DNA of 64,000 nucleotides from Metallyticus violacea (taxonomy: Eukaryota > Arthropoda > Insecta > Mantodea > Metallyticidae), in contig CM060837.1 of assembly GCA_030762175.1 (NCBI GenBank), positions 9,070,001-9,134,000 of the forward strand, read 5' to 3'. Positions 13,993 to 26,300 of the stretch are shown here, piece by piece (positions within the stretch are counted from its first letter, which is position 1; every line of letters starts with the position of its first letter). The notes below the pieces were generated by a model. That model saw only the letters and a list, made by a program, of their open reading frames with translations. It was not told the DNA's origin and did no database searches. A program made the position numbers and the translations under genes.

Positions 13993-16900
13993 TGGTAAAT
14001 CATCAATTATGGTATATAGTCAGTCTGAAGATAATTAAGTAACTTAATTAATTGTATAAAGAAAGAATAAACAGCAACTAGATGTTAGTGTAGATTGGGG
14101 TTTAGGGTGTTCAAATGTAACTCAAGTAATTAAATTTTACTGATATGCAGAATAGACAATTTTACTAACTTGAAATTGTTACTTATATAAGAAATATTGC
14201 AGTTGAATTAAATGCGCTTATTGATTGAGTCTTGGGGATGAGTTAAAGATGGGGCTAGAATCTTCTGGCTTCCAAAGGGCCCTGACATCAGCATAGTGTA
14301 CCGCCACGGGTGGCCGAGGTCGTTAAGGCACGGACTCGTGAGCGGGAGGTCTGCGGTTCGAATCCCGCCAGGACCGTCCTCCCTGACTGGGGTTTTTTCC
14401 AGGTTTTCCTCAGTCTTCATAACTGGCAAATGCCGGGGAGGTACCTAAACTTAGGCCTGGAACGCTTCCTTCCTTAAAAAAAAAAAATATCCTTTCCCAA
14501 TATAACATTTCATCTCATGTATCACCAGTGTCCACCGCCTGTGGTGCCTCAGTAGTAAAAACGGGCGTTAAACACTACTCAAAAAAAAAAAAAAAATCAG
14601 CATAGTGTAGTGAAATAAGAAAATTTTTATTTAATTTTTTTATTTGAACTGCATTTAACATCCATTTTCATTGTAAGGATTACAGGTGGTAGACACTGGT
14701 AATAAATGAGATGAAATAACGAATTGGGAAAAGACCTTTTTTAAGTTAGGAAGTGGCCCAAGTGTAGGCTACTTACCCAGCATTTGCCATTTATGTGGAT
14801 TGTGAAAGATCTGGAAAAAAATCTCAGCCTGTTCTGACAGGATTCAAACCCCAGATCTTCTGCTCATGACTCTATGACTTAATGACCTTGGGTGTAATAA
14901 AATTGTTTTCAAATTGTATAATACAATGTCAACTAAATTCATTTCCTCAAAATATAAAACATCAATTATATTGAAACCTTATATTAGATATTTTTGGAAT
15001 ATTGTTATTGTATAATACAACTCCTATTACATATTGATCCTTATAAGTTGTCATTTTATTCAGCAAATCCTAAGATAATTGTTAATTCTTCTGGTGAATA
15101 GTTTTTTCTACTAATTAAAATAATCATCTGTGGTATGATGACTTGCAAAAATATGACCATGCAGAAGTTCTGTTTTCATAAAATATTCCTTTTAGGATGT
15201 GGGATTTGAGGTGTCTGGAGCATTTCCTCAAACATTCTATTTCATTTTGTTGCAATTAGACATTACTTATGAAAAAAAACCTTCCCAATATAATAATTAA
15301 ATTAATAAGTTCTAGATATACCTCCCTTTCACAGCTTTTCATTTTGGAATATACATAATTAGCATTCACTTGTAAAAATATTTTATTTTAAGTTTTACCC
15401 CTTCAGCCCCAGCTACCGCCACTTTGAAATTTCAAATTGAACTGCTGTATTAAGTACTTATATTTTAAAGATAACCCAATTGTTTGTTTTCTTGTGTTGC
15501 CTGGTAACCTGGATTATTGTTATTGTTTTTGAATTTGGACAGAATAAAAACATAATTCAATTAATTTTAAGATAATGGATTATTGTTATTGTTTTTGAAT
15601 TTGGACAGAATAAAAAAAAGTAAATTAATTTTAAAATAAAAACACAGTTTACCCTTATTAATATCACAGTAATATAGCCTATTTTGAAACTCCTAATTAT
15701 TTACTTATATTCTATTCTTTCTTATGGGATATACAAAATTCTAAAGCATTTTTTTTTTAACCAAAAGACAACTGTTATAATCAATAGTTTTTGTGACTTT
15801 ACTGTAGCTACATCTTGGATATCAAATCTGAAGATGTTCAAATGCAAAATGTATGCTTTATAGATCAACAATGAAGTCAATGGGGCTTTGGAAATCAAGT
15901 CAAGAAGATTCTATAGTATTCAAGGAGAAGAGGAAAGAATTTATTCTTATAGATAAAGGAGATTCAGTAGTTCTCATTCCTTCAGACCATTATGAACTGT
16001 CAAAAACTCAAATTTCTGATGTACATGTATCATTCTCAGGAATTCTGACAGATGAGGTAGGAGATTATGTGTACACTATTATCTAAATATTATGTAATAA
16101 TTTTCATTCACAGTTTTCAGAAATATGGTGTAGAGAATATATACAGATGGATCACTTAATAATAGAGAAGCAGGCTTTGGAATGTACTGTGAACAACAAT
16201 AGGTTATAAATGAAAACTTTTTTTCGGCAGTATGATAAAAAATTGGTGACTTTTACTAATTTCGGGATGCAGAATTCAAAAATGCATTCTGCTTTTCCAT
16301 AGCACATCTCATTTTGGCAATATGACAATTCAATGAAAATGTGATTGTAAAATTTGCAAAAATATTACACACTCATACGCAACTTTTAAAGAAAATAAAG
16401 AAGAAGAATAACATGAGAGAGTACCTGAATTTGAAAATATATGTTAGTTATCTTGTGTACCCCGTTTTCTTTTCCCACAAAACTGCAGTGTACATGATTT
16501 TCTTGAGTGTTCTCTAGAGGTTCGTAGTGTGCAAGACACCAGCAGTAATTGGCCATCATATGTATGTCCAATGTCCCTGATAACGTCATTCACATCTTTC
16601 AACTCCTGGTGAAACCTTTCACCTTGCTCTTCACTGACAGTTCCTAAATTTGATGGGAAGAAGTCAAGATGTGATTTGAGGAAATGAAGCTTCAAACTCA
16701 TGTTACAGTCAAGCAGCCTGAAACTTCCCAGCATATTTCAGATAATTTCTTTGTATTCAGGGTCTTTCACATTGCCCAGAAATTTCTTAATAACCTTTCT
16801 GAATCCATTTCATGCATCTTTTTCAATTTCATTCATAGAGCTAGTAAAATTAACATCTTTCATCACTTCCCTTATCTGTGGTCCAACAAATATTCCCTCT

Positions 16901-19900
16901 CTGATTTTAGCCTGTGACAATGATGGAAACTTTGTGCATAAGTACTGGAAGCAAGGGCAACTTTTGTCAAGTGCTTTCAAGAATTGTTTCATCATGCCAA
17001 GTTTTATATGTAATGGAAGGAGTAGAATTTTCTCATGATCAGCAAGAGGTACATTAGTAACATTTTTTGATCCAGGTTCCAGTTGCTGCCTCTCAGACCA
17101 TTGGTCAGTTTTCCAATAACTGTCCCTCACCGTGCTATCCTGTTTGCAAAGAAAACAAAGGAATTTTGTGTATCCTCCATGTTATCCTAGTAACTGACCA
17201 ATGATTTTCAAGTCACCACATATTTGACACTCATGGTCCCAGTACTTAATTTTCTCAAGAACATGCTTCAGAGTTTCATGAGACTCTCTTAGGTTTATAG
17301 AACATGCAAGCAGTATTGAAGTTAACCTGTTGCCATTATGAAGTAACACTGCCTTAAGACTTCATTTGGAAGAATCAATAAAAAGACGCCAGTTACTTGG
17401 CTCATGTGCTTCCCTGCCCAACTGTTGAATAAAATTAGACACATCCACACAAAACACAAGTTGATTTTCTCCTGTGTAGTTCTTGTGGAACTGAATTTCG
17501 TGATTCCTATACCATAAAAAGGTAATGCCAGGTGATAACAAATTCTTCTCCTGTAGTCTTGAGTTCAGCAATTCACTTTTTTGTTTTATAAGACCTAAAT
17601 CCCTCACTAAATCATTTAATTCAAATTGATTAAACTATTGTGGTGAATTATTAAATTCTTGTCTGAAGTCATGGAGCTGCTTTCAAATTCACTAAAATTG
17701 AGGCCTGCTGGTGGTGTAGGTATGGGTAGTTTGGGTCCATGAGAAATAGGCCGTGTAACTGAGTTCAGATTTGAATATTTAATTCCTGTCTAATTTTTTT
17801 TGTTGTAGCCAGCAACTTTGCACATACAAAAGTAATAATGAATCATGGTGATTCTGCTGCTCTCTCCATATCATTGGTTTGGCAAATGGCATTGCCTTCC
17901 ATTTTCCTTCATACTAATAACATAATCCCTCAACACACTGTTACATGAAATATGAAGCATGAACTATTTATTCTGATCACCTTTCTCTTTGAAATATGGA
18001 TAATATAGTTTCTTTGTTTGTGAGTATATTTTTCCTACCTTCCTGTCAAACATGTAACACCCACAAATATGACAAAACTTCTGAGGACTTTATGTACACT
18101 ACTTCTGCATAATCCTGATGTAGAAATCATATTCAAATTTTTATTTTAGCACTACACATGTAGAAGAGAAACATGTGTATTAACACCAGTTTTCAGTTCA
18201 TTTGAAGTTAAGATCTATTATAGCTGTATATGTGAACATAAATACCCCACAAGAAGACAAACCTGACCTATAGAACAAAACTGATAAGTGCTGGGAATAT
18301 AAAAATAAGCATCTGGGTGATAAGGGAGGGTGGAAGTGAGCAGATTTGGAAGAAAATCAACAACAAATTTAGAATAACATAAAATTAGCAATAAGATGTA
18401 TAAGCTGAATGAATATGCATAGACATATATGTATATATCATAAAAACTAGATGTGACAGCTATAAACAGACTTCTTTTAAAGACTTCATTCAAAGACTTC
18501 ATTTAAAGTCACATATTTTCCTTTATACTGCAGAATCAATGTTGACCAGTGGAATTCTCTAAATATATACCTTTCTCCCATACACCTTTGGGACAGTATG
18601 CTAACAATTTAGATGGCAAAATAATGACCTTAAAACAACTTTAAAATATCTACTGTATAGGACCTAACATAAATAAAAGAATTGTCATCTTAAGTGACTC
18701 TAAAGCAGAACTGCAAAGTATAACGAATTAAAATTACCCATCAACATACACCATAAATTAAATAAAAAACTATATCATACAATATAAATCAGAAATAATT
18801 TTATAACGGATCCAAGCCATGTGGGGTTAAAGGGAAATAAGATTGCTGATACTTAAGCAAAAAAAGAAGCCATCATAAAATTAAAAGTATATTTTGAACC
18901 ACAATGTCGTTCTAAATTGAAATTCATAAAAAGATTAATAACTAAACAAAAACAACAAAATATGCATCAAAAAGTTAAAGGAAAACCATATAAAAATCTA
19001 AAGACTTTCAAACATATTTTTTTAAATCAAGAATAATTGGAATTGCCCAATTCTGCTTAATTGTTGGGCATAATTGCCTATCAGAACATGTGTTCAAGAT
19101 GAAATTAATCATGGATAGCTACAGCTCATTGTGTAAAGAAGTGAATACTATCTTAAACAAAGAACATCTACTGAATGCAGTCAATTTGATAGCAACAAAA
19201 AAATTAAAAATAATTTAGAAGTTCTTTAATGGGAAGGTAGGAAAAAAATTATAAATATCACCACCTCTAATGACCACTTGCAATCAAGTTTTCCGAAATA
19301 ATAACATTTTAATTACATTTAATACACTGAATTTTGAATGATCAAATCTTCCTTAATCACTGAAAATTAAATTAAATTATTTTCTTCTCCTTTTTCACTT
19401 TCCTATTTAAGTTTACCTTCAATGAAGTATGGTCTAATTATATGAATCCCAAAATGCCACATCATACGTTCACGCTCCATTACCGCTGATGCTCTACTTC
19501 CCCTAACCATCTTGGATTTTCCACTTCCCAATAACTGCATGTTATGTCTGCTTACTTGAGCTTGATTTGTGACTGCCTCCTCATCAGGAAATAAAATGTT
19601 GGAAAAGTTACAGTTTTGAATTCATAGTAGAGAGCCCATTGGCAAAATTCAACATGCTTCTGAAAATTATTCTGATGAAGTGCTTGGTGTAGGCTAATGT
19701 GATATGGATAGTATTTTTGATGCTGAAGTATTTGAAGAACACTCCTTTGAGAGATTCCCAAATCATGTTCCAGTTGACGGGAACTTGCATGAGGATTAGC
19801 GACAACTGCAGCTAATACAGTGACTTCCGAATTTTCATTTTCCCTGGTAGCACTTCTCATTAGATGGTGTTTTCCCCTAGCTGATAGATGTATTAGAACT

Positions 19901-22900
19901 TTTACACTGAAAATTGAATGCTCTTTCAATTCCAGGGGAAAAAAAATTCAGTATTAAATTTGACCTTGTGAATCGCATTTCAAGAATGAGTTAAGGTCGC
20001 TATCATATGTTCCCCCAAGAACGCTTCAAATTTTGCCTGAAGCATTTTTTGATATTCCCCTTCATTTTGGAGTAAAATGGCCACAACACTATAAATGCCT
20101 TACCTTGTATATGTCTGCCTTCAGATCATCTAAAATACCATACATACAATTGATAATAAGACATACAGAAAACAACAATAAAATTGTTACAAGTAATGAT
20201 TATAATATTAATGACAATTGTAGCTATCTAAATTGTTCCACATATTCTTCAACTGAATAAAAACAGTTATTACTGCTGCAGATTTGAAAGAGGTGACTTT
20301 GTCAATATATTGGCACACACTCGGGCTCACACACACACAACTAAAATAACAATAGCTAAAGAAGCATAAAACACTTAGTATTCACAGATAATTGCTATAC
20401 TTTGAACTTCTTGAGTTCTTCAAATACAATAGGCGGTAGCTGATTGTATAGTTTTATTCCCTTAGGTATGTTATTTTTCTGATATAGTTTTGTGTGTACT
20501 CTTTCTGCATGAATATCCCATTTTATTCTGATATTATAATGATATATGTTTTTATTATTATCATAAGAGTATTTGCAATTAAATGTTTTTTGATAAACAA
20601 AAGATATGCATAATGTGTATACAGGTAAGAGGTAAAATTTGAAACATCATAAAATATTGGTCTGCCGGATTTAGGAGCTTAGTTGCTTTCATTATACTCG
20701 TAAGCAGAGCCCAGAAGTTCTGGAGTTTTAATTTAGTTAAAATAGTGAGGCAAAAAGGCACTTAAAATACTGAAAATAGGTAGTTATATAATTAATATAG
20801 GCATTTATTACATATGAAAACAGAGAGTAATATCACTTATAATTAATGAAAATAAGTACTTAAGATATTCAATAATTTCTTTATCACATAATTAAAGTAC
20901 ATAAGCTTACTTTTCTTGTTTACAAGCAACAATAAGATGTTTTTTCAAGGTAACTGTCATAGTCAGCCACTTGTCAGAGAAAACAATTTTCATTATGGAT
21001 AAAGAGCATTCTACTTCCACTGAAGTAATTGGAGCATATTTAAAACAAGTTATTTTGGAAGAACTTACTAATTATAACAGAATATTCATCTTTCAGGACA
21101 TCATGGAAACTTTGATCAAGACAAAGTAAAGTAGTTTTGAATAGTCCTGGCGATGAATAGCAAAAGATTCACATTGGTTTCTGGTTGAGTTCATTATTTG
21201 TTTATGCATTTATAGGGGAATCATATTAGTATCTCTCTTATGTTTGTACTAAATACATTGTAGGGACAGTTTATTGCACAGCTGTACCCCTCTCATCTTT
21301 CTCTCTTGCAATTGTTTATTACATTTATATAACTGAGAAGTTATCCTCATCACAAATTTTCTAGTATTGTCCTGTGCAGATAGATATGGTCTTTTGCCAA
21401 GAATATTCAAAACTTCAGTATTTCTTTTATTCTCTTTATTTCCTAGTATTTGTATGCCCGAGGTAACTGTTCATTCCTTTCGCTAATGAAGGTTCTGCTA
21501 TTTAAAGAGCTTAATTGAATGGGTTGAGGAGAAAGTTTTTGATTGCTTAAAAACAAATAAATGTATAACAAAATTCTCAATAGATATGCTAATTTAATTT
21601 TTATAATTTTTTTCACTTTGATAAATTGAAACTCTTCATGTACTTTTTAACACAGGTAAATAATTGCAGAAAAAGTCCATTATGATCCAAAACATGCAAA
21701 AAAAATGGTTTTAAAACCTTAAAATAGGCAAAATAAAAACTGGCCCTACCAACCACAAATGTCTGGAAACATGTATCTGATGCTTAAATATATCCACCAA
21801 GATAGAAAAGGCATTTTGCCTAACTTCTGGGCTCTGCTCATAAGCCTCTTTTGCATGACGAATAATCTTAAGAGTGAATGAGTATACGCAAAATAATAAA
21901 TATTATCAGCTGTTTCTAAACCTATATTATTCCTTAAGATTCAGAAGGTAAAGCAAATAGTTCAAAATATATTTACTAACTTCTCAATATGCAAGTCCCA
22001 TTTTAAATTGGTTTGTAACTATATCCCAAGAAATTTTATGTTACTAATTTTTGATAATTTTATTTTCAAATTTTACTTGAAAATGCATTGCAATTGTTTT
22101 TTCTTTATTCATAATTAGATTATTTTCCTTAAACCAAATTCTTCTTTCCCCATCATTGATGTAAGTTTCCTCATATCTTTCTATGGTAAATTAAGCAAAA
22201 CTTCAAAAAACTCTAAATAGTAAATAGCTTATGTATTCTCATAGGGTACTTGCACTTGCATTAGTAAATAACAGCAATAAGTTCTCTTTAACAAGTTTCT
22301 CTGTTTTATTCAGAACTCACTGTGACTAACTTAAAAGCCATTAATGTTCTGATAAGAATGTCTTATCACTAGTCTCATTATTGCAAAGTGTAAGCATAAG
22401 GGGAGAAATTGCAGTACTTATATACCTATGGCTAAAAGTAAGATATCTGATTATTTTTGTATGCAATTCTCTCTGTAAAATTCACCCCAACCTTAATGTA
22501 GTAATCTAGGGATAATAGAATTGCTTTTTAGGTGATTTCTAAACACAGAGTTTAATATGCACATTGTATCTTTGTTATAGGTTGATGCTGAAGCTATTAA
22601 GGATCTTAGCTTTCATTATGCAGAGTATCATAAACCAGAAAAGATAGTATCACGTGCTAAAGGCACAGAGGCACTTGAGCACTTGCCTGAATATATTTCA
22701 CTTGTGTATGTTATTGAACTATTTTTATTTTGTAACATAATTATATAACAAAAAACTCATTTTTCATAGTTAAACTTCTAGATGTTATTTTAAGTTACTA
22801 ATGCATTTAAAACTTTGCTTTTCAGTTTTCAACAATATTGCTCTTCAATAACACGTTTTTTTAGAAGACTTTTTAAAAAAAGAAAACATATTGATGTAGA

Positions 22901-23247
22901 TGTGTATACTCTTATGTTCTTTTGCGATTTCATTAATTTTCTGGTTGTCATATTTGGAATTCAAGCATTTGCAGTAAGTGAATTGCATTTATTACCTTTA
23001 TATGTATAATATTTTAAATGGCTAGTAAAACTGTTTAATCCATTTGAGTCATATGACAACCTGAGTTCACATTAATAGAAACATGTAAAGCACTGACATT
23101 AATAATTTGTGTATGCTTCACTTATGACATGTTTTCCAAACACTCATTCCCATTATCAGCAGTAGATTAACTGAAGGAAGAGTTCTGTGATAATGATTTA
23201 TCATGATATCTTAAAAATTAACTAAAATAACCTTTTTGTTGTTGTTG

Positions 23248-23310
<63 letters not shown>

Positions 23311-26300
23311 TTTTTCACTTGTAGGCTTGTGAAATACAAGTATTAAGTATGGTCAGTATCTAACATAGAGTTTATACAAAGTTAATTCATCAGAGCAGTT
23401 AAGTAATTTAAAATACAGTAGGTAATATAATACTATACATTAAGAGTTAATAGTTTCTTTTCAATCCCTTTTATGAAGCAGATTTTTTTTAATAGTGTTT
23501 AATGCTCATTTTTACTACTGAAGCACCACAAGTGGTGGACAATGATGATACATGAGATGAAATGATAAACTGGAAAGGATTTATTTTTAAGAAAGAAGTA
23601 TTCCAAGCCTAATTTTAGGTATATCCCTTGCATTTGCCATTTATGAGGACTGAGGAAAACCTGGAAAAAATCTCAGTCAAGGAGGATGGTCCTGGTGGGA
23701 ATTGAAACCCAGACCTCCCACTCATGATTCTGCATCTTAACGGCCTTGGCTACCTGTGGCAGTATGAAGCAGAATCTATACAAAATACTATAAAACAAAA
23801 GGAGTTAATTTATGTGATATATGCAATCATAAATGCTCAGAATAATATGAACAAGAGAATAATGGTAGCATTATCTAATTATAATTCATCTAATCTGTAT
23901 AGACATTTATCAATGAGTTACTTTTTCAACAACTGCTTAAAAGTTACCTTATGCAGGTACAATTAAATTGGGAAGTTTATTGAACATAATAATACTATAT
24001 TGTATGAATTTTTATTGCTGGATGTTTTTGCCCTATACTTTCTATGATAGTTATTAATTCCTCTCGTGTCATATTTGTAATGATCTTTATTCAACAATGT
24101 GCATTCCTCTTTTGATTTTATTAGTAAAATAACAGTAGACATACAACTGATAGTAACAGCTGCTTTCTACATATTTCTTTGACAGATTGGCAATTTGTTA
24201 CATTGTAAATGCATCTCAGATTTCTTTTCTGTAGTATAAGTGCTCTATTCAAATTTGAATTACTTGTCCCTCCCCAGATTTTTGCACCATATGTTAGTAT
24301 ACCAACCCATAATAAACCATTTTTAGTATATCTCCTTCCAACTGATAACGGGTTCGAACCCGGCCAGGACCGATGGATTTTTTCAGGGCGTAAAAATCCT
24401 AAGTGTGGCTTCCTTCAGAAGGGAAGTAAAGCCGTGGATCCCGTGTCATACATTTACGGCACGAAAAAGAACCTCAAGCCTGAAAGAGAGGCCTCTGAGC
24501 AAAATTTGTCAGCCGTTTCACGCCCTGAGTTTAATGGGACGCTGATGACCTGAGCTGTTAAAGAGCGTCCATAAATAAATCATTAAAAAAAAAAAAAACC
24601 AACTGATATGTAATTTTCTTAACAAACATATATTACCATGCAATTTGTTATAAAGTATATTTAATGATGGTTATAAGTTAAACATTTATCAATGTAGATT
24701 CCTTGAATTTGGTGCAGCTAATTTGGTCAATTTTTTAACTACAAGTATATATTATTAACTCTCTTTCTTCACTCACTTTGTTAAAGTTCAAATAGCATAA
24801 ATAATAAATGAAATGAATTATACCTGTAGACAGTGGAGAGATATTATATCCTACAATAATGTATTAAAATGTTCACACTAACTCCACTTACTTACACAAC
24901 ACTAGAACATGTTTAAGAGGCAATCACACCAACCATCAACTGCTGACAGACTACTAGATTTGTTGGCTGGATCCCAAGATGCTTCTGTGGCAGACTCTGA
25001 TGGTTTGAGTAGGGACTTGCTGAGTTCATCCATAGGTGACATATCAAAATTCATTAAGTTTTCTTATTTTTAGGATGAAAATGTTTTCCTAGGTGGATAG
25101 CTCAATTGGATTATAAAGTTCTTTCATTATCTTGGCCTCTGGTTTAATTCCATGATTTTGGCTTCAAAAGTGAGCTGCCACTGTTGATTTCTCAATTTGC
25201 TTAAAATGAATATTCTTAAAATATTCTTTTCTCTGCATTTCCAAATTTCTCTTCATTTTCTGATATATCTCTGATCACAATCTGCACATTTGATTTCATT
25301 AGTCCTGATTTTATTTCTGTTCTGTTGGTATGGTGTCTTTTACTATGCAACCTAATAAAATTTTAACATTATGTTTGTTCTTTGGGGCTAACATTATGCC
25401 ATGTTCTTTCAATATCATCTTGAATTTGTTATGGTAAGTTGGATAGTATGTGAAACTTTTGAATTAGTATCTTTTCTTGATGTTCTGCAGTGTGGAAACC
25501 TCTCTTGTAGATTTTTGTCATTTAAATTTATTGATTTTTTTACTATTGTGTCTTTATTGAAACCATTGATTATTGCTGTATTAATTATCTTTTGGTGTTC
25601 CATTTTGTATTCCATTTCTGTCAGGGGGATATTAATTATTCTATGTGCCAACTTCCCTCATTAACATCTCTATAACTAATTGCAATGATGCTTGCTGCAT
25701 TGCACCTTGTGTTTCTTGGCATACAGCTTGGATGCTCATACCTTCTTTTGTATTCAATACTGCCTGGATTTCATTTACATTGATTTTTCCACTTTTCTTG
25801 TTCATGCTCTCACTTTTATTTCCTACTTTTTCACAGTAATACTGTGTAATCACCCTAATTGTTGCCATCTTTAAATATTTTGAAGGAATTATATTTCATG
25901 AGACATATAATCATATGCTTTTGATAAATCTAGGAATATACCTACAATTTTATTATTTTCCTCTAGGTTCATCATTACTTTGTGAATAAATTCAGATATA
26001 GCAGTGACAGTTGAAAAATCTTTATGAAAACCATGTTGGGTCTGTAAAAGAATATTTTTTATCCTATAAATCCTGTTAACCTTCTATGCATTATCTTCTC
26101 AAATAATTTTGCAAATATTGATGTAAGGGTTATTGGCCTGTAATTCCTAGTCATTTGAACATCCCCCTTTTATTACAGATCTGACAGTGCTAGTTTTTAG
26201 TTAGTCAGGGAATACTGCATTTTCCATTGAATTATTAATCAGTTTCACCAATATATTTTCCACAAGTGTTTACAAAAATTTTCATCCTACCCAGGAGCAC

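Noticed and set aside
14310..14375. tRNA-like sequence with A and B boxes that might be a tRNA gene
   Set aside because: It is the head of a SINE with poly(A) tail and target duplication. The same head recurs in several copies and does not fold into a complete tRNA.
15853..16092. ORF starting MLYRSTMK as a separate small protein
   Set aside because: It is Piezo exon 4 read through both splice sites.
24209..24553. 114-codon forward frame
   Set aside because: It runs across a LINE relic and SINE family A. The protein-like text comes from the SINE body.
25641..25868. 75-codon reverse frame as an independent small gene
   Set aside because: It lies directly downstream of a LINE RT relic on the same strand, so it is more likely a decayed part of that element.
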